Assembly: GCF_018476525.1 (NCBI RefSeq)
Contig: NZ_JAHCST010000022.1
Span: forward strand, 60,196-124,195
DNA from: Acrocarpospora catenulata
GTDB taxonomy: Bacteria > Actinomycetota > Actinomycetes > Streptosporangiales > Streptosporangiaceae
DNA length: 64,000 nt
Direction of reading: 5' to 3'
A program made the translations under genes and the position numbers. The notes below the pieces were generated by a model. That model was not told the origin of the DNA. It worked only from the letters and a program-made list of their open reading frames with translations, and did not search any database. Below, piece after piece: positions 34,383 to 43,124 of the stretch (position 1 is its first letter; each line of letters opens with the position of its first letter).

Positions 34383-35153
34383 ATGGTGCGCATCGGAGCT
34401 CACGTCGACCAGGATGACCCGCTCGCCCACGCCGCCGCGCGTGACGCCGACGTCGTGCAGTTCTTCCTCGGAGACCCGCAGGGCTGGAAGGGCCCGGTGA
34501 TGCCGGCCGGCGCCGACGCCATCCGCGACTCCGACGTGGAGGTCTACATCCACGCGCCCTACCTGGTGAACGTGGCCACCGCCAACAACCGGATCAGGAT
34601 TCCCAGCCGCAAGATCCTCCAGGAGCAGCTGGCCGCGGCCGCCTCCATCGGCGCCAAGGGCCTGATCGTGCACGGCGGTCACCTGAACAAGAGCGACGAC
34701 CCGCAGGTCGGCTTCGACAACTGGCGCAAGGTGTTCGAGCGGCTGGACTGCCCGATTCCGGTGCTGATCGAGAACACCGCCGGGGGCGGCAACGCGATGG
34801 CCCGCCGGCTGGACCGCATCGCCCGCCTGTGGGACGCGGTGACCGCGGGCGCCCAGGACGCCTCGAAGGTGGGATTCTGCCTGGACACCTGCCATGCCCA
34901 CGCGGGCGGCGAGGAACTCCTCGGCATCGTCGACCGGGTGAAGGCCATCACCGGCCGCATCGACCTGGTGCACTGCAACGACTCCCGCGACGCCTTCGAC
35001 TCCGGCGCCGACCGCCACACCAACCTCGGCACCGGCCTGATCGACCCGGAGCTCATCCTGGAGATCTGCCGTACGGCAGGCGCCCCCATCGTGGTTGAGA
35101 CCCCCGGCGAGGGCCAGGCGGACGACATCGCCTTCCTCCGCAAGCACCTCTGA
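34383..35153 (+). CDS. nfo: Endonuclease IV (AP endonuclease) family protein
   Basis: The 256-residue protein starts MVRIGAHVDQDDPLAHA and has the AP endonuclease 2 TIM-barrel metal motifs: YIHAPYLVN, LIVHGGHLN, VLIENTAGGG, FCLDTCHAHAGG, DLVHCNDSRDAFDSGADRH in pattern (VHCNDS, DRHTNLGTG) and VVETPG. It nicks DNA at abasic sites in base excision repair. It is somewhat shorter than E. coli Nfo (285). A terminator follows. Confidence 0.92.
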   Translation: MVRIGAHVDQDDPLAHAAARDADVVQFFLGDPQGWKGPVMPAGADAIRDSDVEVYIHAPYLVNVATANNRIRIPSRKILQEQLAAAASIGAKGLIVHGGHLNKSDDPQVGFDNWRKVFERLDCPIPVLIENTAGGGNAMARRLDRIARLWDAVTAGAQDASKVGFCLDTCHAHAGGEELLGIVDRVKAITGRIDLVHCNDSRDAFDSGADRHTNLGTGLIDPELILEICRTAGAPIVVETPGEGQADDIAFLRKHL

Positions 35154-35170
35154 TTCCACCGACCAAGAGG

Positions 35171-35205
35171 ACCCGGGCCGGCCGCCGCCGTCCCGGGTTT
35201 CTTTG
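35171..35205 (+). terminator. Terminator after nfo
   Basis: ACCCGGG pairs with CCCGGGT across a 14-base GC loop and is followed by TTCTTTG, about 18 bases after the stop codon. Confidence 0.7.
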
Positions 35206-35704
35206 TGAAGACGTCCAGTGTGTTTGCCGATGCACGCGCACTCTGACTTCTCTTATCCGAGTCCCACACAACCTGTGATCACAATCAAGGGGATGTTTGT
35301 GGAGAAATTGGATAAGAAGGGACACGGCCTTCGACGGTTCCGACCTAGGTGCTCTACTCCGACATTGTCCGACAGCGATCACATATTCGCAGGTCAGAAA
35401 TGTGCACTAGAGGGCAACTAGGCGACTCCAGGAAAACCTTCCCATTAAGTAATGGATACGTCACTCTAGGTGAGAGATCGCGGACTAGGCCGAACCGGTT
35501 GCAATAACAAGTCCTGCACGGTGAGATGTGCCTTGGCAACCCGGTAACGACACATCGGACCAGGATTGGCGGCCAGCGCAAGCCTGCCCTTCCCCTCCGT
35601 GTGCCGTCCGGCGTTGGGCGGCTCGCGTGGGCGTCTCCCGTATCGGAGGGAGACCGCACCGAGCCGTTCTCCATATAGGGACCAGTCGCAGGAAAGGAAT
35701 GGCC
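35206..35704. other. Long non-coding stretch with inverted repeats
   Basis: I see no gene in these 499 bases. Three paired elements stand out: the palindrome CCATTA-AG-TAATGG (35442-35455); GGTTGC (35497-35502) with GCAACC (35536-35541); and GTCTCCC (35633-35639) with GGGAGAC (35648-35654). The stretch is less GC-rich than its surroundings around 35340-35460. It could be a long 5' leader or a small RNA for the following gene; no known riboswitch was recognised. Confidence 0.45.
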
Positions 35705-35944
35705 ATGTGCGACGAACATCCAGAAGACCCCGGGGAACCCGGCCCGAGTCCACGGGACCCCCAGGAAGAGGGGGATCCGGCGGAGGAGGACGGAGACACT
35801 CCGGTGGACCCGCGCCCGTCCACCTGGACCGGGGAGGTGGTGCGGATGGTCTGGGACGTGGTTGACAGCACTCCCCAGACCATCCGCTTGTGCATCATCT
35901 TGGCGGTGGTCGCCGCCGGGTTCGCGCTCAACAAATCCAACTGA
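35705..35944 (+). CDS. Small acidic protein with one C-terminal membrane segment
   Basis: ATG 35705 (an ATG at 35699 is also in frame) follows GGAAAGGA. The 79-residue product has a very acidic, proline-rich N-terminal half (CDEHPEDPGEPGPSPRDPQE) and a C-terminal hydrophobic helix near residues 59-76 (IRLCIILAVVAAGFAL). I recognise no family. It is preceded by a 500-base non-coding stretch. Confidence 0.55.
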   Translation: MCDEHPEDPGEPGPSPRDPQEEGDPAEEDGDTPVDPRPSTWTGEVVRMVWDVVDSTPQTIRLCIILAVVAAGFALNKSN

Positions 35945-36233
35945 CGGCTCGAACCAGATGCACGACTAACGGCCCCAGGTTAAGTCGCCGCGAAAGATCC
36001 TAATGACCGGTTTATCTAGACCGTTCTGAAGGAGCCTGAACGCGGCGGTTTGACCTGGGGTCTTCGCCTGCCAGTCCTTGCCCACCCAGTACATCTTTCA
36101 ATCCTCCCCAAACACACCAGAATCTCCCGGCGGCACAGTCGTATTATAGACGTCTCCATACCACCGAACATTCGGTTTCCACAGCCTGTGGATAATTCTG
36201 CGGATTGGGGCTCCAAAAAGGTGGGTAGATGTC
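35945..36233. other. Intergenic region with one DnaA box
   Basis: No gene is visible in these 289 bases. A perfect DnaA box, TGTGGATAA, lies at 36187-36195 next to TTCCACAGCC, making an inverted pair TTCCACAG/CTGTGGA. The surrounding TATTATAGACG (near 36140) is AT-rich and could be a promoter. Confidence 0.45.
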
Positions 36234-37436
36234 CTAGCCCTGTCCCGTGGGGACGGTCTCCGGCTCCTTCACCGTCGCCGTTCTCCGTCGTGTGCTCCGC
36301 CAGAGGCCCACGAACGACACCACGGTCGCTGCCAGCAGGACCAGGTTCCGGGCCACCAGGACCAGGGTGCCGGGCAGTTGCCCGCTCCAGCTGTAGTCCT
36401 CCTCGATCCACGGATACATGACGCCGGTGAGCAGCATCGCTCCCAGCAGCAACCAGGCCGCGGGGCGCTGGCTGGAGTCGCGGACCGCGAAGGCCACGGC
36501 CGCGATGCCGATCAGCCAGATCAGGTACTGCGGGGAGAGCACCCGGCTGGTCAGCACCAGTAGGAGCACGGTGGTGAACGCCGCGTCGTAGTAGGTCGTC
36601 TCGGTGGCCTCGGCCCGCAGCCACCAGACGACCAGCAGCACCGCGGCCACCGGAGTGGCGATCACACTCAGCCGGGTCGCGGTCTCGATGCCCTCGCCCA
36701 CCAGTTCCATCGCGCCGTGCTGGTAGCTGGTGAACCCGTCCCACCAGCCCAGCGCGCGGCCGAGCACGAACGGCGTGCCGGCCAGCGACTCGACCTGGAG
36801 CCCGCGCTCCTGCTGGTTGGTGAGGAAGTCCAGCGCGTGCGGCATGATCAACGCGGCCACGCCGCAGGCCACCACCGTGGTGACCAGCGCGGCGGCGGTG
36901 CCGGCCAGCAGCTCCCGCCAGCGGCGCAGACCGGCCAGCAGCGCCACCGGCCAGACCTTGATGGACAGACCGATCCCGATCAGCATGCCGCGCACCAGCA
37001 CGTCCCTGGAGGCGGTCAGCGCGGCCACCGCGACCAGGGTGACCATCAGGTCGTAGCGGGAGATGAGCAGCGGGCCGAGCAGGGCCGCGCCGACGGTCCA
37101 GGCCCAGACGGCGCCGGAACCGGCGTCGTTCCGCACCGCGAAACGGTGGATCAGGAGCAGGATGATCAGGTCACAGAGGATCGCGGTCACGTAGAACGAG
37201 ATCTGGTACGACCACGGCAGCAGGTGCGGGGCGATCATGGGCAGTGCCGCGAACGGCGGATACTGCCATTTGTCGTCCCCGGCCGGGAACTCGCCGCCGA
37301 GCAGGATGGCCGACCAATCCCCGTACAGGCGCACGTCGTTGTCGAAGGAGCCCTCGTAGCCGACGGGGATGACCTGGGCGGCCACCAGGAAGAGCAGGGT
37401 CCGGGTGAGCACCCAGACCGGCAGCGCGTAGCGCAC
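36234..37436 (-). CDS. GT87-family membrane glycosyltransferase
   Basis: The 400-residue protein has about ten membrane segments and the GT87 pattern: an acidic loop near the first helix (GSFDNDVRLYGDW), KWQYPPFAALPM, a lysine loop GIGLSIKVWPVALL and LSPQYLIWL. GT87 enzymes use polyprenyl-phosphate sugars to build envelope glycans, as with mannosyl- or arabinofuranosyltransferases in mycobacteria. It lies downstream of a second GT87 gene and of PBP1, in the same direction. Confidence 0.85.
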   Translation of the reverse strand: MRYALPVWVLTRTLLFLVAAQVIPVGYEGSFDNDVRLYGDWSAILLGGEFPAGDDKWQYPPFAALPMIAPHLLPWSYQISFYVTAILCDLIILLLIHRFAVRNDAGSGAVWAWTVGAALLGPLLISRYDLMVTLVAVAALTASRDVLVRGMLIGIGLSIKVWPVALLAGLRRWRELLAGTAAALVTTVVACGVAALIMPHALDFLTNQQERGLQVESLAGTPFVLGRALGWWDGFTSYQHGAMELVGEGIETATRLSVIATPVAAVLLVVWWLRAEATETTYYDAAFTTVLLLVLTSRVLSPQYLIWLIGIAAVAFAVRDSSQRPAAWLLLGAMLLTGVMYPWIEEDYSWSGQLPGTLVLVARNLVLLAATVVSFVGLWRSTRRRTATVKEPETVPTGQG

Positions 37437-37487
37437 GAGGACCTCCCCGGAACCGGGAAACAGGAAGCCGGAAACAGCCTGAAAGAT

Positions 37488-38924
37488 TCACTCCGTGGCG
37501 GCGCCGGCAGACGCGGCCCCAGAACCCCCAGGAGTTTCAGGAGCCTCAAGAGCGGCAGGAGCTCCGGGAGTGCCAGCGGGCACGGCGGCGGCGACCGCCG
37601 GGCGGGGGCCGAGGAAGCGGCCGAGGATGAGCACGTCGGGCGCTCCGTCGAAGACCCCGCCGCCCGGGTCGTCGATCTGGTCGCGGCGCACGATGTCCCG
37701 CTCCGGCCGCAGCACGTCCCAGACCACCAGCGCCATCAGCCCGATCACCGCCAGCGCCCGGGCCCAGACCGCCAGGAAGTACGGCCCGTCCCCGATGCCC
37801 TCCGCGGCGTGCTCCGGGTCCATGCCGACGAAGTAGAGCCAGATCGCGAAGAAGTACCAGACCTCGGTGAGCTGCCAGACCGCCAGGGCGGGCCACTTCG
37901 GCCGGGCCAGCACCGCCAGCGGGATCAGCCAGAGCACGTACTGCGGCGACCACACCTTGTTGGTGACCATGAAGGCGGCCAGCGCCAGGAAGCAGAGCTG
38001 GGCCAGCCGGGGGCGGCGCGGCGCGGCCACGGCGAGCACCGCGATGCCGAGCAGCAGGATGGCCAGCGCGCCCATGGCCATCAGATTGAGCCGGTCGCCG
38101 TCGGCCAGGAACCCCCACTGGTAGCGCTGGAAGAAGAACCAGAGGCCGCCCCAGTCCACCCCGCGTTCGCTGCTGAACACGTAGAACTTGGCCCAGCCGT
38201 CGAAGCTGATCAGCATGACCGGCACGTTCACCAGCAGCCAGGTGCCGACCGCCGCGCCGAGCGTCTTGCCGAACTCGATCCACTTGCCGGTCCGCACAGT
38301 GAGCAGGAAGAGCGCGCCGAGGAACATCAGCGGGTAGAACTTGGTGGCCACCGCCAGCGCGAGCAGCACGCCCGCCAGGTAGTGCCGCTTCCTGGCCCAG
38401 GCCAGCAGGCCGCCGAGGGCCAGCGCACCGGCGGCCAGGTCCCAGTTGATGTACGCGCAGAGCACCACGCCGGGGCCGATCGCGTACCACAGCGCGTCCC
38501 AGGGCCGGGTGGGCCCGGCCAGCGCCGCCATCAGCAGCACGCCCACGACCAGGCTGGCGCCCATCAGGATGACGGTGATGTCGTAGAACGTCACCGCGTC
38601 CCCGAAGGACAGCCGTCGGGCGAACTCCATGATCGCCCCGATCCCGACCGGGTACTCCACGTCCGGGTTGTCGATGTACGGAATGCGCCCGTCGTTCAAC
38701 TGCCGCGCGAACCAGAGCGGATAGATGTCGGTGTAACAGAAGTTGCTGTACTGCCCGACCCCGGTGTTCCAGGCGCCTCCGAACCGGCACGCCGACTTCC
38801 AGAAGTACGCGAGCACCGCGCCGAGCACCGCGAAGGCGCCCAGCGGAATGTACGGCACCACCCGGTAGGCGGCCGACGTCAGCGGGCCCGGGGCGTTGCC
38901 AGGAACGTTTGAGGTCCGAGTCAT
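37488..38924 (-). CDS. GT87-family membrane glycosyltransferase (second)
   Basis: This 478-residue paralogue starts at ATG 38922-38924 (MTRTSNVPGNAPG). It shows an extracellular loop NFCYTDIYPLWFARQLNDGR, DVEYPVGIG, a cytoplasmic VATKFYPLMFLGALF segment and WSPQYVLWLIPL. The C-terminal 50 residues are a low-complexity Pro/Ala/Gly tail. It matches the gene beside ponA1 in M. tuberculosis (Rv0051) in position. Only 51 bases separate it from the first GT87 gene, so the two are probably one operon. Confidence 0.85.
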   Translation of the reverse strand: MTRTSNVPGNAPGPLTSAAYRVVPYIPLGAFAVLGAVLAYFWKSACRFGGAWNTGVGQYSNFCYTDIYPLWFARQLNDGRIPYIDNPDVEYPVGIGAIMEFARRLSFGDAVTFYDITVILMGASLVVGVLLMAALAGPTRPWDALWYAIGPGVVLCAYINWDLAAGALALGGLLAWARKRHYLAGVLLALAVATKFYPLMFLGALFLLTVRTGKWIEFGKTLGAAVGTWLLVNVPVMLISFDGWAKFYVFSSERGVDWGGLWFFFQRYQWGFLADGDRLNLMAMGALAILLLGIAVLAVAAPRRPRLAQLCFLALAAFMVTNKVWSPQYVLWLIPLAVLARPKWPALAVWQLTEVWYFFAIWLYFVGMDPEHAAEGIGDGPYFLAVWARALAVIGLMALVVWDVLRPERDIVRRDQIDDPGGGVFDGAPDVLILGRFLGPRPAVAAAVPAGTPGAPAALEAPETPGGSGAASAGAATE

Positions 38925-39027
38925 GCCGGTATTTGACCACCACCCGGCCCCGGTTGGCGACCTGCGCCCCCGCGAAGGGGTGTCCGGCGCACCCCCGGGC
39001 GGGGGTGCGCCGGACCTGCCGTCCTGA

Positions 39028-41955
39028 CTACCGGCGCCGGCGGCCACGCGAGACGGCCGGGGTGGCGGTGTGCGTCGGCCGCGGCGCGGTGGCCGGGGCC
39101 GCCGGAGCGCTGAACGGGTCGACGTCGGTGTTGTCGCCCCCGTCGCCGAACGGGCTGTCGTCGATGGTGCAGCCGTCCCCGCCGGGGAAGCACTGGTCGC
39201 CGTTGTCGGGCGGGAAGTCGGGCGGGAAGTCCCCCTCCACCTCCGGGGTGGGCGTGGGGGACGGGCTGGGCACGATGTTCTCGGGCGCGCCGCCCCTGGC
39301 GGGCTGCGGGAAGTCCTCCACCGGCCAGTTCTTGTGCGCCTCCGCCATGAAGTCGCGCCAGATCCGGGTGGGCGCGTCGGCGCCCTGGAAACCGAGGCCG
39401 ATCTCCTTGGGGAAGGTGCCGTCGGGGCAGTTGGAGTACTTGGGCTGGACGATCTTGCCCTTCTTGGTCAGGCACTGCTCCCGGTACATGCCGACCGCGG
39501 CGGACAGCTGCGGGGTGAAGCCGACGAACCAGGCGTCCTCTTCACCGGTGTTGGTACCGGTCTTGCCGCCCGCCGGGCGGCCGATGTTGCCGTTGCCGGA
39601 GGCCGTACCGCTGGTGATGACCGCGCGGAGGGCGACCACCGCGTCCGCCGATGCCTCGGGCGAGATGACCTGCTTGACGTTCTTGCGCTCGCTGTACACC
39701 ACCACGGGCTTGCCGTTGCGCATCTCGGTGACCGAGATCACGGTGTGCGCCGCGACGTGCTTGCCGGCGTTGGCGAAGATGGAGTAGCCGGCGGCCTGCT
39801 CGACGGCGGTGACGGGCGCGGTGCCGATGGAGAACAGGTACTTGTGCTCGGCCACGTCGTCGGTCATGCGCTTCTCGTCGAGACCGGCGTCCACCGCGAT
39901 CTGCTTGACCGTCTCCAGCTGGCCGGGCACCGCGTACGCCATGGAGGCGTAGGCGGTGTTGATCGACGCCGCGGTGGCCCGGATGACGTCGATCGAGTCC
40001 TTCTCCTTGTGGCTGTTGGTGATCGGGGTCGTGCCCTCCAGCGGGTCGGTCGGGAAGGTCTTGTTCCCCGGCACGAAACTGTTCAGGCTGTACCCGGCCT
40101 CCAGCCAGGCGGCCAGCACGTACGGCTTGAACGCGGAGGCGGCCTGCTTCTTGGAGTCGAAGGGCTCGTTCCACTCGTCGGTGACGTAGTCGTTGCCCCC
40201 GTAGAACGCGACAATGCGCCCGTTCTTGGGGTTCACCGCGGCCAGACCGGTGTGGAACTCCCTGGACATGCTCCGGGTGTTGTTGACCACCGCCTGCTTG
40301 GCGGCCTGCATGAGGCGCTTGTCGAAGGTGGTGACGATCTTGTAGCCGCTGGTCTTGGCCATGTCGGCGGTGATGCCGCGGTCCTTCAGTTCCTCGATGG
40401 CCTGAATGATCATGTAGCCCTTGAGGCCGCCGAGCTCGTCCTTGTTGTCAGCCTTCTGCACCTTCGGGAACTTGCCGGTGGCGGGGAGCTGGCCGTACTT
40501 GTCGGGCTTGTAGATGGCCATCGCGTTGAGCACGTCGGTGAAGCGGCTCTTCAGCGCTGGGGCGTCCTCCTCCCAGCTGGGGGTCTGGATGCGGGCGGCG
40601 AGGTAGGCGGCCTCGGTGAGGCTCAGCTTCGTCGCGCTCTTGCGGAAGTACGCCTGGGCGGCGGCCTCGATCCCGTACGCGCGGCCGAAGTTGATGGTGT
40701 TCAGGTAGTTGACGAGGATCTCGTTCTTGTCCATCTCCTTGTTGATCTTCACGGCCACGAAGATCTCTTTGATCTTGCGCTTGATCGAGACTTCCTGGCT
40801 GAGGCCGTCGTAGTAGTTCCGGGCCATCTGCTGGGTGATGGTGGAGGCGCCCTGGAGCTGCTGGCCGGTGGCGGTCATCCAGACCGAACGGGCCATGGCG
40901 GCCAGGGAGATGCCGGAGTCCTCGCGGAAGCTGCGGTTCTCGATCGCGATCACCGCGTCCTGGACGTGCTCGGGGATCTTGTCGATCGTGACGATCTTGC
41001 GCTTGGTGCCGTAGTGGCCGATCTTCGTCTTGCCGTCGCTGTAGTAGATCGTGCTGCCCTGGGAGACGGCTTCGGCCTGTTCCACGGTGGGCACGGGGGT
41101 GTTGGCGTACGCGACGGCGATCATGCCGAACAGGCCGGCGGTGAGCACGGCGAGGCTGAGCAGGACGATCTTCCAGCTGGGCACGAAACGCCGCCAGGCG
41201 GGCCGCCGCGGCTGGTCGTCCTCGTCCTCCTCGTCGTACGGCCCACGGCCGCCGGGACCCTTGGGCCCGCCCGGACCCCCGGGACCCCCTGGACCACCCG
41301 GTCCTGGTGGCCCGCCGGGGCCCGCGCCACGGCGGCGGCGGCCGACCGACATCGTCTCGGTGGCGCCCGGCTCCTGGCGGAACCCGCCGGTCTGCTGGCC
41401 GGGGGCGCCCATCATCTGGGTGCGGTCGGGCTGCTGGGGCTGGCGGGGCGGCTGCGGCTGGCCCATGGTCTGGGTGCGGTCGGCGGGGTTGCCGCGCTCG
41501 GGCGGGCGGGGACCCGTGGGGAACGGCACGTTGCCGCCGGGCTCGCGCTCGTACCCGCCCCGGCCGTGACCCTGCGGGGGAGGAGCGGACGGCGGGCGGC
41601 CGGGCGTGGGGGGCACGGCGCCCATCGCCGCGGTGTCCTCGAAAGCCGCTTCACGGCGCGGACCGGGACCACCCTGTGGTCCGGGCATCTGCGGTCCGGG
41701 CGCCTGGGGTCCGCGCATGCCGGGACCACCGCCCTGCCTGCCGCCAGGGTGACCACCGGGGTTGCCACCGGGGGGGCCACCCACGCGCATCGTGGCGTCG
41801 GCGGGGCCCATCTGGTCGCCCCACGCCGACGGGGGGTGCTGACCGTGGCCGGATTCGCTCGGAGAACGACGGCGCCGCCCAGGGCGGGGGGCACCGCCGG
41901 CGCCCTCACGGGGGCCGCCGGATGTCTCCGGGCCGAAGCTGCTGCTGTTGTTCAC
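39028..41955 (-). CDS. Class A penicillin-binding protein (PBP1)
   Basis: This bifunctional peptidoglycan synthase of 975 residues starts at GTG 41953-41955, after GAGGA. A cytoplasmic tail of about 260 residues is Gly/Pro-rich with repeated D-x-T-x-x-M motifs and a collagen-like GPG stretch (212-238). One membrane helix is at 262-284. The glycosyltransferase domain has IENRSF (338-343) and GASTITQQMARN (369-380). The transpeptidase has SAFK (607-610), SIN (664-666) and KTG (798-800). The C-terminal 100 residues are Pro/Asp-rich. It is the ponA-equivalent of this locus. Confidence 0.94.
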   Translation of the reverse strand: MNNSSSFGPETSGGPREGAGGAPRPGRRRRSPSESGHGQHPPSAWGDQMGPADATMRVGGPPGGNPGGHPGGRQGGGPGMRGPQAPGPQMPGPQGGPGPRREAAFEDTAAMGAVPPTPGRPPSAPPPQGHGRGGYEREPGGNVPFPTGPRPPERGNPADRTQTMGQPQPPRQPQQPDRTQMMGAPGQQTGGFRQEPGATETMSVGRRRRGAGPGGPPGPGGPGGPGGPGGPKGPGGRGPYDEEDEDDQPRRPAWRRFVPSWKIVLLSLAVLTAGLFGMIAVAYANTPVPTVEQAEAVSQGSTIYYSDGKTKIGHYGTKRKIVTIDKIPEHVQDAVIAIENRSFREDSGISLAAMARSVWMTATGQQLQGASTITQQMARNYYDGLSQEVSIKRKIKEIFVAVKINKEMDKNEILVNYLNTINFGRAYGIEAAAQAYFRKSATKLSLTEAAYLAARIQTPSWEEDAPALKSRFTDVLNAMAIYKPDKYGQLPATGKFPKVQKADNKDELGGLKGYMIIQAIEELKDRGITADMAKTSGYKIVTTFDKRLMQAAKQAVVNNTRSMSREFHTGLAAVNPKNGRIVAFYGGNDYVTDEWNEPFDSKKQAASAFKPYVLAAWLEAGYSLNSFVPGNKTFPTDPLEGTTPITNSHKEKDSIDVIRATAASINTAYASMAYAVPGQLETVKQIAVDAGLDEKRMTDDVAEHKYLFSIGTAPVTAVEQAAGYSIFANAGKHVAAHTVISVTEMRNGKPVVVYSERKNVKQVISPEASADAVVALRAVITSGTASGNGNIGRPAGGKTGTNTGEEDAWFVGFTPQLSAAVGMYREQCLTKKGKIVQPKYSNCPDGTFPKEIGLGFQGADAPTRIWRDFMAEAHKNWPVEDFPQPARGGAPENIVPSPSPTPTPEVEGDFPPDFPPDNGDQCFPGGDGCTIDDSPFGDGGDNTDVDPFSAPAAPATAPRPTHTATPAVSRGRRRR

Positions 41956-42010
41956 GCGTCCTCGATCGGTCGTTGGGGATTCTCGTCGACGTCTGTCCGA
42001 CAGGCGGGCG

Positions 42011-42032
42011 GGGCTCCCTAACCTGGGAGCCC
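42011..42032. promoter_or_regulatory. Hairpin at the 3' end of the DUF5318 frame
   Basis: GGGCTCCC-TAACCT-GGGAGCCC is a perfect 8-base stem that includes the TAG stop of the DUF5318 frame and lies 56 bases before the PBP1 start. No T-run follows, so it may attenuate read-through or affect translation of PBP1 rather than terminate. Confidence 0.5.
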
Positions 42033-42365
42033 GTCCCGCGCCGGGGGTCGCCGGTTGGCGAGAAGGAACGAGACCGCAAGATGGTTCCAGCCACAACCTT
42101 GACAGACCCCGCGCACGTGGACCCTGAATTCCGCGTATTCATGGGTCATCTCACCAAGGTCTGACGAAGCCTTTGCATGGCCGCCACATCGTCCCGGTTT
42201 GTCCACATGCGGAGACGAGACGTTCCGACACCGGATTAACGGGCAGGTGGGGTCACCGAAAGTCCAGCGTCGCCTCGGGTGGACACGGCCCAGCCGGGCA
42301 CGCCGAGGCGGCGTCGCCGCCCGCGGCGCGTGGCCGCCGAGGGCAGCCGACCTGTGTGACCACAT
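42018..42365 (-). CDS. DUF5318-like protein, diverged and possibly decayed at the N-terminus
   Basis: The frame ends with EYAEFRVHVRGVCQGCGWNHL, the hallmark of DUF5318 proteins (M. tuberculosis Rv0049 is an example), and this family sits exactly between padR and ponA in mycobacteria. Upstream, GDPTCPL and AKASSDLGEM keep only parts of the family's CPVC motif and linker, and the N-terminal CDAHPYLLRAA-type segment is not recognisable. The start is therefore unsure (ATG at 42365 shown). It may be a fast-changing gene or a pseudogene. Confidence 0.5.
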   Translation of the reverse strand: MWSHRSAALGGHAPRAATPPRRARLGRVHPRRRWTFGDPTCPLIRCRNVSSPHVDKPGRCGGHAKASSDLGEMTHEYAEFRVHVRGVCQGCGWNHLAVSFLLANRRPPARDGLPG

Positions 42366-42448
42366 ACGGGCCAGATTAGCGACTCTCTACCAAATCGTGC
42401 CGAACTGATGACCATCTTGCCGCATATAGCGGCCCGACGTATCCTGAT

Positions 42449-42469
42449 GATGTATCAGTTCGATACATC
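42449..42469. promoter_or_regulatory. Probable PadR operator
   Basis: A perfect inverted repeat GATGTATC-AGTTC-GATACATC contains the ATGT..ACAT half-sites typical of PadR-family operators. It ends 25 bases before the PadR start, in an AT-rich promoter region, and would control padR and the downstream ino1. Confidence 0.75.
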
Positions 42470-42494
42470 GGTCAGACACAGGGAGGTGGTTCCG

Positions 42495-43109
42495 GTGACG
42501 GGCTCAAGGGGAGGCGTGCTGGAGCTCGCCGTCCTGGGCTCACTCCACGAGACCCCCCTGCACGGTTACGAGCTGCGCAAGCGGCTCAACACGCTGCTCG
42601 GCATGTTCCGCGCGTTCTCGTACGGTTCGCTCTACCCCTGCCTGAAGGGTCTGCTCAACGAGGGGCTCATCGTTGAGGAGGAGCCGCCGGACGACGTCGT
42701 GCTCGGCCGCCGGTCCAAGATCGTTTACAAGCTCACCGCCGAGGGCAAGGAGCGGCTACAGGAGCTGCTCACCCAGGCCGGCCCCTCCGCGTGGGAGGAC
42801 GAGAGCTTCGGCATCCACTTCGCGTTCTTCCGCCACACCGAGGCGGAGGTCCGGCTGCGCATCCTGGAGGGCCGCCGCAGCCGCCTGGAAGAGCGACTCG
42901 AGGCGGTCCGCACCGCACTCGCGCGAACCCGGGAGCGCCTCGACAGTTACACATTGGAACTGCAGCGGCACGGGCTGGAGTCGGTCGAGCGTGAGGTCCG
43001 GTGGTTGAACGAGCTGATCACTACCGAACGGGCGCAAGCCGTACAAGACCAATCAGATCGAGATTCGGATCAGGATGCGAATCCGCATCCGAAACCCGAT
43101 ATCAGGTAA
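42495..43109 (+). CDS. PadR-family transcriptional regulator
   Basis: GTG 42495 is preceded by GGGAGG at 8 bases, giving 204 residues. The PadR winged helix is LELAVLGSLHETPLHGYELR then FSYGSLYPCLKGLLNEGLI; a long C-terminal coiled-coil helix (EGRRSRLEERLEAVRTALAR) mediates dimerisation. It lies 15 bases before ino1, a pairing conserved in actinobacteria (M. tuberculosis Rv0047c-Rv0046c), so it probably controls inositol synthesis. A perfect operator lies upstream. Confidence 0.93.
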   Translation: MTGSRGGVLELAVLGSLHETPLHGYELRKRLNTLLGMFRAFSYGSLYPCLKGLLNEGLIVEEEPPDDVVLGRRSKIVYKLTAEGKERLQELLTQAGPSAWEDESFGIHFAFFRHTEAEVRLRILEGRRSRLEERLEAVRTALARTRERLDSYTLELQRHGLESVEREVRWLNELITTERAQAVQDQSDRDSDQDANPHPKPDIR

Positions 43110-43124
43110 GAAAAGGAGCGAGTG

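Noticed and set aside
39070..42021. Long open frame on the plus strand across the PBP1 gene
   Set aside because: It is the antisense shadow of PBP1: rich in Gly, Ala, Arg and Val with no known motif, while the minus frame has all PBP motifs.
42081..42164. Small plus-strand peptide MVPATTLTDPAHVDPEFRVF
   Set aside because: It is antisense to the conserved CxxCxWNH part of the DUF5318 frame, and its ribosome-binding site is too far away.
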